Shown here one piece after another: positions 1 to 12,256 of a stretch of DNA of 64,000 bases. This DNA comes from Hymenopellis radicata. Its lineage: Eukaryota > Basidiomycota > Agaricomycetes > Agaricales > Physalacriaceae. The position numbers and the translations under genes were made by a program. Positions within the stretch are counted from its first letter, which is position 1. The number at the start of each line of letters is the position of its first letter. The notes beneath the pieces are model-generated. The model was not told the DNA's origin. It saw nothing but the letters and a program-made list of their open reading frames with translations, and searched no databases. Where the stretch lies: positions 186,001-250,000 of the forward strand of contig JADNRX010000019.1 of NCBI GenBank assembly GCA_015501595.1. Direction: 5' to 3'.

Positions 1-61
1 CTGAAAATAGTACTAATTAGTGCTGAATTTTCCCCAGAATACCTGGGAGGCTTTTTCCTGA
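1..61. mobile_element. Terminal fragment of a Helitron-like element (family B)
   Basis: The window opens inside an element that ends with TTTTTCCTGA at 61 and is followed by T. The same terminus bounds the two complete family B copies at 18853-23564 and 25190-29856. A short hairpin, CCCAG and CTGGG around five bases, lies about ten bases inside the end, as in Helitron 3' ends. The rest of the copy is outside the window. Confidence 0.5.
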
Positions 62-282
62 TGGGGACACCGTGGGACATTACTCGGCGCCGGATTAGAT
101 TAGATTAGTGTACTGCCCTGTGTCGGCCGCGTGTCCGCCGTGCTTATCTTCGCACCATCAAGCGCGCGTCGACCTCGACGAGCACAACGCCTCTGTGACC
201 TGTCGGTACCTACAGCAATCAAACTTTTTCTCTACCTGCTCTTTCCTTGTGATCTTTCTTCCCTACTTCCCTTCCCACCTAC

Positions 283-455
283 ATGGATCATCCAGACACG
301 GATCCGCCACCGCCGGGCTACAAACGCACCAAGACCGGCAAAATAGCAAAAGCTGGCTGGGGCGGGCGGCGACGCGGATCTGGTCGCTCAACAATGACAC
401 GCGCTACTGTGTCATTCGGCACATCACGCACTACGCGCCAGTCCTCAATCCAGTC
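283..455 (+). other. Short open frame cut off by a hAT-like insertion
   Basis: An ATG at 283, preceded by a pyrimidine-rich stretch, opens 57 codons rich in Arg, Thr and Ser and starting MDHPDTDPPPPGYKR. The frame runs straight into the TAGAGACC end of the hAT-like element at 456. It could be the first exon of a transposon or host gene cut by that insertion. I recognise no domain, and chance is possible at this length. Confidence 0.2.
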
Positions 456-1168
456 TAGAGACCTCAACGAGTCCGACGCGAGTCAGACTCGCGACTCGTA
501 ACGTGAGTACTCACAGAAAAAGAAGTCCAGTTCAGACTCGTGTCGGACTCGACTCGCGATGACTCGCGAGTCATCGTGAGTCCACTCGCGAGTACTCACC
601 ATGAGTCCGAGTCATCTCGGATACTCACGAGTACTCGCGAGTCCATCACCTCCCAGCATTCATGCACAGCGAGCATCCCCGGGCAATGGCACGGGGACAG
701 TCAGCTGGGCATGAGGGTAGGGTGGGGTGGTGGTAGGAGGATGGTGATGGTGGTGGAAGGATAGTGGTAGTGGTGGGAGGATGGTGGTGGTGGTGGGAGG
801 ATAGTAGTAGTGGTGGGAGGATGGTGGTGGTGGTGGGAGGATGGGAAGGTGGCAGAGTGGCGGTGGGAAGGTGAGAGAAGAGTGGTGCTCACTGTACTTC
901 ATTCTCCTCCTTATCAATCAATCATTGTCCACCCATCATCCTCAAACTATTGTTGGCATCTAGTCGCCATCGTGCAGTCGAGTCGTCGCCGCGTCGCTGC
1001 AGCAAAGTTGTTGCCGTTGCGGCGGTTAAGTTGTTAGCGTGATTGAGTTGGCGCCGTTGCCACGGTCAAGCTGTTGGCGCCGTTGGGTCGGCGTCGCGGT
1101 CCAGTCGTCGTCACCATCCGGTCGTCGTCACCGTCCAGTCGTCCATCCAGTTGTTGTCCCAGTCTGCT
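456..1168. mobile_element. hAT-like element, left part only (truncated by Copia)
   Basis: It starts with TAGAGACCTCAACGAGTC, the terminal repeat of the complete hAT-like element at 2808-7433. A 120-base run of repeated CTCGCGAGT/ACTCGC motifs follows, then the GCATCCCCGGGCAATGGCAC block that also occurs near 3018 and 53820. Bases 710-850 are GGTGGTGGGAGGAT-type low-complexity sequence. The 5' flank is ATCCAGTC. The matching right end with that 8-bp duplication is not found, because the Copia LTR begins at 1169. No transposase is seen. Confidence 0.55.
710..850 (+). repeat. GGTGG/GGAGGAT low-complexity tract
   Basis: G-rich repeats of GGTGGTGGGAGGAT type, imperfectly periodic. They generate spurious open frames on the complementary strand that are rich in His, Pro and Ser. 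A similar tract lies at 3065-3170 in the related element. Confidence 0.8.
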
Positions 1169-1455
1169 TGTTGGAATCACAAGCCGGCACCGCGATGTCA
1201 CCAGTCTGACTCGACGTCGAGTCAACGGTGACTCGCTACCGGATCGTCGCTAGCCCTAGACGCGCCTGCTGTCGCGTATACTTTTGTAGGTCCCAGTTGG
1301 GGACCCGGTCCATTATTTCCTTACTGCTTAGAATACTTCACGGACAATTGCTTCTTGTAGACAGTGATTAAATTCTTGTATAAAAGTAGCATACAAACGA
1401 AGATTATATTCGTGCTCTCTGCTTTACTTGCCCGGTTCTACTACGACAAACTACA
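1169..1455 (+). repeat. Copia 5' LTR
   Basis: It begins TGTTGG and ends CTACA, directly before the primer binding site. Positions 1169-1427 match 18593-18851 without gaps, with three substitutions. It holds a TATAAAAG box at 1379. The last 28 bases (1428-1455) have no counterpart beside the 3' LTR. Confidence 0.9.
1379..1386 (+). promoter_or_regulatory. LTR TATA box
   Basis: TATAAAAG lies about 75 bases before the LTR end, where a copia U3/R promoter is expected. The same octamer is at 18803-18810 in the 3' LTR. Confidence 0.6.
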
Positions 1456-1467
1456 GGTTATGGGCCC
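1456..1467 (+). other. Copia primer binding site (half initiator tRNA)
   Basis: GGTTATGGGCCC directly follows the LTR. It is complementary to the anticodon-arm region of initiator methionine tRNA, as in Drosophila copia, which is primed by an internally cleaved tRNA half and not by its 3' end. Confidence 0.7.
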
Positions 1468-1533
1468 CGCCCGTGCCTAAATTGAACTAAAACCTCCCGC
1501 TCACACTTACTCATCTCTACACACCGTCGCGCC

Positions 1534-2807
1534 ATGTCGACCACGAAGCTCATCGAATTCTTCGCCCGTATCCCGCATTGCAAAGCGGACGGGTCGAACT
1601 GGATCTTTTACCGCGACCGATTCGTCTTCGCCGCAGAGGCGGCGCAGCTGCAGGACTATATTGTCGAGACAGCGACACCGCCAGCCGTACCCGTACCCGT
1701 CGACCCGCTGAACCCAACGAAGGTTGAAGCCGACGCGATTACACGTCACCCCGGCGTTGTAAGGCTCTGGCACGCGAACGAGTCCATCACGAAGCAAGCG
1801 ATGGCCTCGACAATCCCCGATGGATTGTTTCTCAGGGTGAAGGCAGAGACGTCGGCTGGAAAGATGTGGAAGAAAATTAATGATGAGTTCCAAAAGAAAT
1901 CCAAGATGATGACAGTGGACTTACGACGCAGACTCCAGGAAGAGAGATGCACAGAAAATGGCGACGTCAAGGTCCACTTGGCTAAGCTTGAAGCCCTGCG
2001 CGAGGAGCTCATCGCGATGGGCGCAGACACCGGCGACGACAATTTTATCGCCATACTCTTGGGGTCTCTACCCACTTCGTACGATCCATATCTCGCCGCG
2101 TTGACAGCAACGGCGGCCCTGCTCACACAAACTATCCCCATCGACACGTACATCACCGGTATCAGCAACGAAGCTGACCGACGACAAATCAGGACACGAG
2201 GAAAGGAGGGAAAGGAAGCCGCATTCAACGCGAATGGCGGTTCCTCGACCCATGGACGGCGCCAACCGGGTGCCAGGAAGAGCTCGACAGTTGAGTGTCA
2301 TAACTGTCATAAAAAAGGGCACATCAAAGCTGAATGCTGGGCGAAGGGCGGCGGGAAAGAAGGACAAGGACCAAGGAGTAAAGGAAAGGGGAAAGAGTCC
2401 GGGAACAAAGCGACCGGCGACGACGACGACAGCGTGTGGTACGCCGACGTCGAGAGCACAGAGTGCATCGACTCTGATGCAGATTGGCGAGACTTGACAG
2501 AAGAAAACCTTGGTGGCTACACCGAGTCATGGACCGAGTATGCACAGGATAGCGTGGAACAGATGGAAGGACTGGCGGGCCTGTATCTCAACGATGAGAT
2601 CGCCCAGCCGTTTGAAGGGGAGCAAGAGAACGCACCTGTGGCTGATGATACAGCCGAGTCCACCATCACCTACTTCACAGTCATTGACGACAATTCAGAC
2701 ACAGATTCCCTTCCAGATCTGGTGTCCGACGCAGAGTCAGATAGCGACGACGAGTCTGATTTCCTGCCCGACCTCATCGACGTGTCCGACTCAGAGTCAG
2801 AGGATAC
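1534..2807 (+). pseudogene. Copia Gag (first segment of the gag-pol frame)
   Basis: The ATG at 1534 opens the Gag region of a Ty1/copia polyprotein, which forms the particle that packages element RNA. Residues 1-220 carry the UBN2-type capsid region common in copia elements. A zinc knuckle, CHNCHKKGHIKAEC (C-x2-C-x4-H-x4-C, residues 255-268), binds nucleic acid. It is followed by a Gly/Lys-rich tract and then a strongly acidic Asp/Ser/Glu linker. The natural frame stops at 2807, where the hAT-like element begins, and resumes in register at 7442. The open frame seen beyond 2807 (to 3171) is transposon sequence and not Gag. Confidence 0.9.
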
Positions 2808-5769
2808 TAGAGACCTCAACGACTCAAATCCGGGTCAGATCCGCGATCCATCACGCGAGTACCCATGGCCGAAACTGCCGATCCGCGATCCTTATCTGAT
2901 CCGACCCGCCACGGATTACGGATCAAGACGAGTCGGATCGCCGAGATCGCCGAGCGGGTCGAGTACTCGAGTAAACTCGAGTATTCCACACACCCAAATC
3001 TATTCATGCCCGACGAGTATCCCCGGGCAATGGCACGGGGACACTCAGTCGTGCATGATGCAGACTGGGTGGTGGTGGGAGGATAGTAGGAGTGGTGGAG
3101 ATGGTGGTGATGGTGGTGGGAGATGGTGTGGTGGTGGTGAAGATGATGTGGTGGTGATGGTGGTGGTGTAGGTGATGCGTCGTCGTTGGTTCCATCAGCG
3201 CGCTCAGCGCATCGTCTGCAGGCCATGCTGTAAAATGAGGGGTAAGTTAGTGGTTATAGCCACAGATGCAGTTTCCATAATCAGTGGTTATTTCCACTGA
3301 GATCCTGACCCTAGCTCAGCTCACTCAAACCCTAAAGGCTACCACCCATTATAATATTATATTCCTGATAGCTTCCAAATCAGCTGGCGGCGCAGCCGCG
3401 AAAAATTCGGTATTTTCCGATGTCTTTCCCACGCTCTGCGCTGTCCTAGGGGCTGCACATTGGCTACACGGCGGGATAGCGCCAGCAGGCATTCAATATT
3501 CAGCTTTCAGTGGCCTTTAGCTGAGCATGGGTGTCTAGGAGCGAACTACAACAATTGCATTTCTATTCTACGGCTGGATGCGCTGGATGCGCTGCCCCCA
3601 TCCGGATACCGTTGGAATTCGGCATCTGCCGGATCGTGGGAACCAGACTGCAGCGGGCGGGATTTTGGGGCGGGCACTTCAGGAGGCAAATACTACTCTA
3701 ATGTACTTTCAGTCTGTTTCAGATAGTGCTTGCCAGTATATTTAAGCTATCATTAGTGTGTAAACTACCCAAGGACTGCTGGATGGCACGCGGCGGGCGG
3801 ATGTGCGCTTCGATGCAGCGCAATCGGCACTTTCCGGGGACATTCCCACGCTTGGGCCGCCCACGCTGTTGCTGGCGGGTACTGCTGGCTGAAGCGCATT
3901 CCAGTACATATATTTGCCTGCAATACACGACAGTTATAACAGTAGTCTAATACATATGTATCTGCTGTTTAAATGCTATATACTTGCCCACAATCGTTGG
4001 ATGGCGCGCAGCAGTTTTGGATGCACACAGTGGTTAGGCATTTGCCGAGCGCGTTCCCACTGCTCATGCCACGCGGCTCAGAATTGGATGCTCCGCAAAT
4101 CAGGGCAGACCGGTAATCAACCGGTTATTCACTGCCAAAGCCTGCCTTCCGCACTCACGAAATATTTTGGCGTGGGCTATAGGCGGGCAAACAGGAGCAG
4201 GAAGAGCTCAGAAAAATTTCTTAAATGAGGTTTAATCTGTTTCTTTCTACTTCTTAACTTACAGATTTTTCAGTGCTATCCCTAGCTCGCTATCGTAGTA
4301 ATCGTTTCGGTCCAATGAAAACTCCTATTTTGGAGTACTCAGCGTGCGGGACGGCGGGACCGAAGCAACCCGGAGTTAATCGGAATATCGTCGCAGGGGG
4401 TCATTCTTCAAGACGTCGCAAACCCCAGGGTCACCACCTAAAGAGACGAGGCGATATTGAATAGGTCCAATTGAAGTCCAATGAAGACTGAATATCTGAT
4501 CGGGCGTCGGGAGGGCAGCATTCGGGACGTCGGGCTTCCGAGGCCTTAAAAATATCTTGTAAATTCATATTTTAATACAGTCTATAACTGTACACAAGCA
4601 CGGGCTGGTAGCTATAGGTGGTGAGTAAAAGTCTCATTGAAGTCCTATGAACTCAAAAGGTAAGGTAGATACACTATCGCAAACGTACGTCTCACCTCCT
4701 ACCTCCTCAACTTTGCCCACCTCCCGCACTCTGGGCCGGCATTCGTTTTGGGATGGTTGGGTATGGTACGCCGCACTCACGTATGCGCAAAAATAATTGT
4801 ATTTCGTCGTTCTAGCTCCCAGAAATGTCCGAGACTGCAAGCGTCTCGGCCCAGCTGAATCGCGACTTTCTCTTCAAACTGTTTGGACTACACACTCTAC
4901 GAGGACTATATCGCTGAATTCCTGTAAGTTCCTACTGTTACCTTCGTTTTCCCGCCCTCTAATTAACGTCCTCTGCCGCCGAATACATCAACGAGACGCT
5001 GTGCCAAAAATTTTGGCACAGCGTCTCCCTCCTCTCACCACCACCACCACGATTCTCATTCCCGTCTCCCTGGCTCCCGGTATCCCAGCCCGACCATCCG
5101 GACCTCTCCAGGGATGCTCTCTCACTCGCCGCTACTGCTCCTGTGGACTACGCTTTCACCGTCGTTTAAAGACGACTATTTTCTCACATCCACGAACCGT
5201 GCGCCGGGACAACCAACGGCAGCGAAGGAGCAATAGAGGTGACTGCGGCGGCAGAGACGATTGTTTGGCGTCGTCGGTTGGCTGAAGGCCGTCGTCTGTC
5301 GATGGAGACGGCTGTGCGGGCTGTATGACGGTTTTGTCGGGGAGCGTCTGCTGGCGATGCCGATAATAAGGCGCGTTCTCAAATTTATACTCCCATTGCC
5401 TAGCCTAATCTTGTGCTGCGAGCAGTGTACCATGCGATAAGCCCATCCAGCCCTCAAAAGCCGTCACAACATGGCGCACGGACACCATCTCTCGTACTGG
5501 AACAGCGTTGCTTGCGGGACGATTCGAACGCTGACAACAGCGAGGACACCAGTAACTACTCTCGACTCGACACTAACGCCTATTCCCAGCGTAAGCCCTG
5601 GTCAGCAGGCGGTCGTCTTCGTTCCAGGATCTCACAAGGACCGCGCCACCAAAAATCCCAACCCACATCTGGTGGCGGCGACGAACGAAACGACGGTGGA
5701 CTCGGCAGTGTGGACGCAACGGCGAGATTTGGCCAGTAGCCGTCAACCCTCCTCCCATCCACCATCAAA

Positions 5770-5819
5770 TCCCCCCCGCTAAACGGTAGCCTCGGGAGGT
5801 TCGAATCCTCCGAGGGGGA
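5770..5819 (+). other. tRNA-like hairpin, copy 1
   Basis: Seven C residues could pair with a GGGGGA end 50 bases away. Inside are a GCTA/TAGC mini-stem and a perfect T-arm, GGAGG-TTCGAAT-CCTCC, containing the polymerase III B-box consensus GGTTCGAATCC. No D-arm or normal anticodon arm fits, so it is not an ordinary tRNA. Two further copies of identical length are at 56644 and 57476. Confidence 0.4.
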
Positions 5820-6418
5820 ATCATCTATTCCTCTATTCCTCCAGGACATCTTTCACTCCCTCGCGGCTTCCATCATTTGTCTCTGTCCGTATCTCGATTA
5901 TACTCGACAGCACCGGCAACATATGCACGGACCATGGCCCGTGCGTCGATGACGTAGGGCCGCGCGTCGTCTGATACCAACAGCAGCCAGGCATCCCCGC
6001 GTCTCCGTCGTACTTTCTCTAACCTTATACCCTCCTCGCAGTCATCAGCATCCGTCACCTCAGATTCAGAGGTCGATTCGCTTCCCGGAATATCGTCGGG
6101 CAGCCCTGCCAAATTTTCTTCATCATCGAAGCCATTTGACGGAGGGATCAAGGCGACAGAATTTGGGACGTAGCAAGTGTCCGAGAGTATTTATTCTTGA
6201 TTTGAGGTGCTATTCAGGTGCGCATGCGCCTAATGTTGCTTAACGACGCACACTCCAATGTTCCAGGCCTGCATCCCTCGACCTCCACCGCGCACGCGTA
6301 TATGTGATTGCCCCGTTTACGATGCTATCCGCCCATCACCTCTCCTCCCACCATTTTCACGACGGCCATGCCCATATTGTCGGACCCTGCCTGCACTGAC
6401 GTTTTTTGAGCCTGGTAT

Positions 6419-6444
6419 GCGAGGCGCACAATTGTGCGCCTCGC
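6419..6444. repeat. 26-bp perfect palindrome in repeat C
   Basis: GCGAGGCGCACAA followed by its exact reverse complement. It is conserved at 57666-57691 in the other family C copy. Confidence 0.9.
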
Positions 6445-7441
6445 GCCAGTTCAAAATACAACAACGGCCGTTATTATGACCTCACCTATATACTCCTTCA
6501 ATTCTGTCCGCTTCACCGCCGTGCGCGGTGTTCCGGGCGCGCATACTACCTACCTGTCCGAATTTGGGCATAGTATTTTACCGCTGAATGAAAGCTAGTT
6601 TTTTTACCAATCTTTCGGCCCGATTCGGACTGATCCGAATTTATTGCTGGATTTGAGACGAGACTGAGTGATTAATATACCCGAGGACCTCACAGGACCT
6701 CACAAATGCAGGCAATAGACTACAGGTGCTTATAAGCACAAAGATATGGGCAATACGGGACCTCGATCTGAGTGGTTATAACTGTGAATAGTGGAAACAG
6801 CAATTCTGGCTATAACCACAGAAATATGGGTAGCTCTGCGGAAATGGTTGCCATCCTCGTCGTCCATCCATCCTCATCGTCGGTCCATCCTCGTCGTCAC
6901 CCTATCCCGTTCGCAAGTCGTCTGGCGGCCAGTAGTCATCCGTGTCACAAGTAGTCATCCTGCTGCTGTTGCAAAGACAGCAGCAGCCCCAGCACAGAGC
7001 CAGGCCCAAAAGAAACACCCCAGAGGCCGCCTGACAATCGTCAGAGCGGCAGTGGCGACGGTCGTCGCACACTGGGTGGTCGTGGTGGTGAGAGAGTGAG
7101 AGTCGACGCACCCGATCGAACGATTACGCGGCCTTCGGAACTCGGCCCGAAATGCCGGTTCGCGAGAAAACATGCACGCAGCATGTTTGGCTGACGCTCG
7201 GGCCCGTTCAACTTCGTAAAAATTTGTAAATTAGTATTAAATATATATGTAAATATTCACGAGTCAACACGAGTACTCGCGACGAGTACTCACGCCTCCA
7301 GAGCCTGATCCGCGATCCATTACTGATCCGACCTGCCACGGGTCTACGGATCATACGGATCGGATCTCCGAGATGCCCGAGCGGATCGAGTATGGATATA
7401 TCCGCGTGATCCGCTGACTCGTTGAGGTCTCTAGAGGATAC

Positions 7442-8405
7442 CGACACCGAAGAAGAGTCCGACGACGAAGACAATGATGATAGCGAAGGCGATGCTGGAA
7501 AGGACCCGTCAGAATCATCTGATGATGATTCTGGCGGCGAAGGACAGTCATTCGTATTTGAAGCTGATACCGACGATGCTGACGAGTACAGTGATATCGA
7601 CAGCGACGAAATCCCGGACAGCGATGATGACGGCTGGTCCGACTTGGGCGACAACCTACAAGATTTTGTTTACGTGGAAGAAGACGACGAGGCATGGACT
7701 CGTACCTTTGGATCCGTATTCCTCGCTGCATTCGGCACGCTTCCCAACGAGGCAGAGGTCGACTTGTATGACTCAGGCGCGTCCCGACACATGACCCCGT
7801 ACCGACATCGGCTGTTCAATTATGAGCCTATCGAGCCCAAGACCATCACATCCGCTGACCAGGGGAAATTTCAGGCCATTGGCAAAGGCGATATGCACGT
7901 GTACATACCTGGGAAGCAAGGCGAGCGAACGCGCATCTTGGTGCGCGATGTCCTATACGCGCCCAAGTTGGGCGTCACGCTTCTCGCGGTAAGCAAAATC
8001 ACCGCCGCCGGGTACTCCATGATGTTTCGTGCCACAGAGTGTCGGGTGTACGACCGGACGGACAAGATCCTAGGAAAAATTCCTGTCACTGGTGGCCTCT
8101 ATCGTGTTGAAACCGACGTACCCACCGCCATGCACGGCAACGACGCTCCCATCTCCATATCCCTCGACAACCTCCATCAGATGATGGGTCACATATCCCC
8201 CAATGCCGCTAAACGACTGGTCAAGGATCACATCGTCGATGGCATCATCCTCGACGAAGCGCAGCCAGCGCCGACATCCTGCGATTCCTGCGAGTATGGG
8301 AAGAAGACCCGGAAAGCTGTCACAAAAGTCAGTGACCACAAACGCGCCAAAGAACAAGTTGGCGGTACCATTCACTCTGATCTCTGGGGTCCGTCGCCCG
8401 TCTAG
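7442..8405 (+). pseudogene. Copia protease, GAG-pre-integrase and start of integrase
   Basis: This continues the gag-pol frame after the hAT-like insertion. An acidic linker leads to the aspartic protease, with the catalytic DSGAS motif near 7770. The zinc-binding GAG-pre-integrase module follows (HQMMGH, then CDSCEYGK, an HHCC-type finger), and then the first integrase strand, IHSDLWGP, which holds the first catalytic Asp. A TAG at 8403-8405 interrupts the integrase. The same frame continues straight afterwards, so this is a point nonsense change and not a gene end. The enzymes would mature the particle and insert the cDNA. Confidence 0.9.
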
Positions 8406-9752
8406 ACTCCTCAACACAAGGAGTACTATGTGTCATTCACCGACGACTATAGTCGATACTCTGTTGTTTTCCTCATTCGCAGGAAAGACGAGACCTTCGA
8501 CACCTATAAAGAGTTCGAGGCTTGGCTGAGCACACAGCACGGAGCGAAAGTGAAGGAATTACACACCGATCGTGGCGGAGAATACCGCAGTGGAGAATTC
8601 GATGCGCACTTGGCAGCACAGGGAACCAAGCGAAACCTGACCGTCCACGACACGCCCGAGCACAACGGCATCGCAGAGCGTCTGAACCGAACGCTACTCG
8701 AAAAAGTACGTGCCATGCTTCACGCGTCAGGATTGCCGAAAAATCTCTGGGGCGAGGCGTTGAAATACGCGGTCTGGCTAAAGAACCGGATGTCGACGCG
8801 GGCGCTTGACGGAAAGACGCCGTACGAGATCCTTGAGGGCAAGAAGCCCAATCTTCGCGACCTGCACAAATGGGGGTGCAAGATCTGGGTCCATACGACT
8901 GGCGAGTCTAAGCTGGACGGACGAGCGCGCGTCGGGCGCTGGCTCGGTTTTGACGGAGACAGCAGTGGCCACAGGATCTACTGGCCAGATAACCGCAGCA
9001 TTGGTGTCGAAAGGAGTGTCAAATTCGACGAGAATGAGACAGAGCATCCTGGAAGTCTGCTGAATGAAGGGGAGAACGGAAGTGACATTCAGCGTCCTTC
9101 CGAGGGCCAAAGCAAGGCAAGTAACATACCTTCAGTGCCAAAATTACCCTCAGCACCTTCAGCGCCATCGTCAAGCACTTCAGCTCCAACGCTGCCGTCA
9201 GACACACCAGCGCCGCCAGCAGCATCGTCGCCTAGCGCGACCGTCACTCCACCTCCTAGCTCCTCCACACTACCCGACTATGTCGGCGACCTCATAAAAC
9301 GTGACGGCTTAGACCCGGCCAACATCCGGACTGACAAACGAGTGCGAAAACCGACTGAAAAAGCGCGCGAAATGGCCAAGTCGTCCGCGAGGAGTGCTGA
9401 TCCCGAGGAAGCGTTGCAGCAAGCCTTCGAGATGGCTATGTATGCAGCCATGGCAGAGTCAGACGCCATAGAGCCGACATTCGAGGAAGCCAAGCGACGC
9501 GCTGACTGGTCGTTGTGGAAGGAAGCATGCTTAGTTGAACTCCGGACTCTGATGGAAGCCAGCACGTGGGAAATTGTCCCTAGACCCATGGACCACAACG
9601 TGATTGGGTCTAAATGGGTTCTTCGGATCAAAAAGAAGGCTGGCGGGATTATTGACAAGTACAAGGCACGTCTTGTTGCCCGCAGTTTCACTCAAGTCGA
9701 AGGCGTTGATTATTTCGTCACGTTCGCGCCTGTCGCCAAGCTTGCCGCGCTT
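8406..9752 (+). pseudogene. Copia integrase (rest) and start of reverse transcriptase
   Basis: The frame continues after the TAG at 8403. It holds the second integrase Asp in SFTDDYSRYS, HTDRGGEY, and the Glu in DTPEHNGIAERLNRTL, completing the D,D-35-E triad. A Pro/Ser-rich linker (about 9120-9280) follows. The reverse transcriptase begins with KEACLVELRTLMEASTWEIV and KARLVARSFTQVEGVDYF. The natural frame ends at 9752 in LAAL, where the MULE-like element begins, and resumes at 14655. The codons read onward to 9896 belong to the transposon. Confidence 0.9.
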
Positions 9753-9939
9753 GAGAACGCCGCTCCTGCTGGCGATCGTCTCGGAGGTAACCTCCGAGGT
9801 ACCTCGGAGGCTCCGCAAATACAACCTGCAGGTGTGCTGGCGGACGGACGTACTTATTCCGGGTGTCCGCCTGCAGACATCGGGCTGACCGAATGAGCCT
9901 GTTGGATTAGATGTCAGGCAAGCATCCTACAGGTCTAAA

Positions 9940-10345
9940 CATTTAGAACCTGTTGGATGGTCTCAATGCTCTTGTAGTGTATCAAGTAGAATACAACTGA
10001 GTACACCTACAGGAGCCTCCAATATACCTATAGGATGCCTTTGCTGTGTACCTACAGGAGCACTTGAACGTACCTGGAGGATGCCTTTGCTGTGTACCTA
10101 CAGGAGTGGTTCAATGCACCTATAGGATACTACTCTTGAGTACCTACAGGAGCCCTCGAACATACCTGTAGGATGCCTTGCTGTGCACCTACAGGAGCAC
10201 TTGAATGTACCTGTAGGATGCATTTGCTGTGTACCTACATGCACCTATAGGATACTACTCTTGAGTACCTACAGGAGCACTCGAACATACCTGTAGGATG
10301 CCTTTACCAAGTACCTATAGGAGCGCTCAAACATTCCTGTAGGAA
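9940..10345. repeat. Left subterminal array of CCTRYAGG motifs
   Basis: More than fifteen copies of ACCTACAGGAG, ACCTGTAGGAT or ACCTATAGGA occur about every 20-35 bases. Each is centred on a palindromic CCTRYAGG core. The right end of the same transposon has the matching array. Confidence 0.8.
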
Positions 10346-11266
10346 GAGCAACAAGCACTGTGATGACGTAGATGAATCCGAGTTGCAGCTTGAAACTCGG
10401 ATCCATCTACGTCATCTCTTTCTTCCACCCTTGCTCTGAGCTCTCTCGAGTCTCCACCACCCTTGCCATCATCGGCCTCGTTACGCGCTACAGCGACCTC
10501 CTGGAATGCCCAACGATATGCTGATGCACGTGGATGTCAGCGATGTTTCAATTCGGCACTCAGGATACGGAGGAGTTCATTTGAACGACAGCAGCAGCCT
10601 CGGATGCCACTGTCGTTAACGGTGCATGTCCTTTCTGTCTCTTGAAAATATAACTCATATTTGTTGTTCTGTAGAACTGCCTACAGCGTATTTCCGCCAC
10701 CAACTGCTCGCCTCGCCATTCTCGTCTGCCAGTCGTGTCTACAACGCGGACTCGTCGGTGCCTTTGACCCAACTCGTCAGTCAAGCTGCCTTCGACCCAC
10801 ACATTTGTCCGATCTTTGGCCCTAGTTGTCTTTGTGGCTGTCTACTGCAACATTAAACCCACAGGAAAGAAAAGGACAAGAGACAGCATACCGCACAGCT
10901 CAAAGGGCGGGTTGATGGGATGGCGGCTCAACGTCACCTGTAGTACTTACTCTACTAGACTGCTGGCTTTGTCAAGTCTCTCAATCCGTGTATCTAATTC
11001 TGAAGACTCAGCTTCCCACTGTGCCTCAGTAAAAACAGTCTAACACCGTACAAGTTCTCCTTTGTGTTGACTGCGATGTGTTCAAAATTCATAGTCTCTG
11101 TGCAGTGCATCATGCATCTCCCTTAGATGAAAAATGAGCTGTGAAAGTAGTACATATTCAAACGGAATCTTTGCACTATCAATGCACTACTATGCCTCAC
11201 AGAAACCGAAGCCCAGACTGCAGGTGTTGATATTACACTTTCTCTTCCTCATTCCTGTGCCACATA

Positions 11267-12256
11267 TCACTTCTTCGGCGCCACATACGTAACATCGCAC
11301 TGCACATAGTTGTTGTACACCTCGTCCTTTGTCAGGAGCGTGTCGTCGCCGTCTTTGTTCTCAGGTTTGAGGAACGGAGCAAGGACGTCGTGGAATTCGA
11401 GGAACGCGGCGGCTATGGCGTCAGATCAGTGAAAGGTTAACGGGCGATTAAGGTAGGGCTTACTTCCAGGCGCGTACCCGTCCCATGCTCAGTGATCCCA
11501 GAACCGCCATGGATTTTCTTCCTAGCACCCTTCTCCGGCCTCACCTCGGTGTTAGCATAAAACATAGCTCCGGATTCTACAAAACTCACTTCGTTAGGAC
11601 AGAAAAAGGATGGTACCCGAGCCTGAGGGACATACGTGTAACTGCCAATCCCGACGTCTCTGAAGAAAGCTCAACCAACAGATCCATCACTTTATTCGCG
11701 ATAATCCCAACCAGATCAAGTGACTGGTCGTCGAGAGACTTGAGTGGAACCCTCTTCCGTATCGCGACCTCTCTCGGCGAATACATAGTAGTCATCGTAC
11801 CTGCCCGACCGTGCATGAGAGGGATACAAATCCCCGATCTTCTTGCCCTTGGTATGATCGTCCCACCGGCGCATTCGCCACAGAGATGTAGCTATTATCG
11901 CGCAACCCGTCACCGTCCAGCGAGGTGATCCTATCCGCTTTCATCTTCAGCACATGCCCTTTCACGTCCGCACCCTGGTTCTCTTTCAGACTCGCGTCGA
12001 GGTTGAAGCCCCAGTGCTGCGTCAGATTGATAGGCGTCACGTCCTTGTCAACTTTGGCACGGTACACGTAGATCAAGCGGCCCATGTCGCTTGTCGTGGA
12101 CGAGGTAGGTTTGGGAGGGAGGAGGGCGACGAGCACTTCCATCGTAAGTGTTCCAGGATATCCTTGGTCTCCGTCAAGCGAGATGAGGCTGAAGACGGCG
12201 AGTGGGATAGTTCGGCTTTGGAGAATAGCATAGGAGGTGTGGTAAGTTGTTCTCAA
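11267..12256 (-). pseudogene. Captured 3' part of an aldose 1-epimerase gene
   Basis: Read on the minus strand, separate exon-like blocks match galactose mutarotase, which interconverts the alpha and beta anomers of aldoses. First comes DGDQGYPGTLTMEV, then VTPINLTQHWGFNLDA, the family TNHxYFNL region with the catalytic His. Next are YDDYYVFA, SSETSGLAV and SGAMFYANTEV, followed by KKIHGGSG with AAAFLEFHDVLAPF, and last the C-terminal YNNYVQCDVTYVAPKK before TGA. Intron-like gaps remain, so capture was at the DNA level. The N-terminal third is absent and several block junctions do not join in frame. It lies wholly inside the MULE-like element, so it is a passenger. Confidence 0.75.

Larger units (their letters stand above)
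3219..6850. mobile_element. Repeat family C, copy 1 (non-coding)
   Basis: It begins CAGGCCATGCTGTAAAATGA and ends GGAAATGGTTG. A related copy with the same ends lies at 54257-58097. Just inside, both ends carry GTGGTTATAGCCA in inverted orientation. It holds one copy of a 50-base tRNA-like hairpin and a 26-bp perfect palindrome. No frame is conserved between the copies in a way that suggests a protein. A clean target duplication is not visible here, although the other copy has one. Confidence 0.65.
2808..7433. mobile_element. hAT-like DNA transposon inserted in Copia gag
   Basis: The ends are TAGAGACCTCAACGACTC and its near-complement ending GAGGTCTCTA. They are flanked by a perfect 8-bp duplication GAGGATAC (2800-2807 and 7434-7441). 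TAGAG-type ends with an 8-bp duplication are typical of the hAT superfamily. Removing the element and one duplication restores the Gag frame exactly. Subterminal ACTCGCGAGTACTC-type motifs lie at both ends. Most of the interior is repeat C (3219-6850). I see no transposase, so the copy is non-autonomous. Confidence 0.85.

Noticed and set aside
660..917. His/Pro-rich minus-strand frames
   Set aside because: Artefacts of the GGTGGTGGGAGGAT tract.
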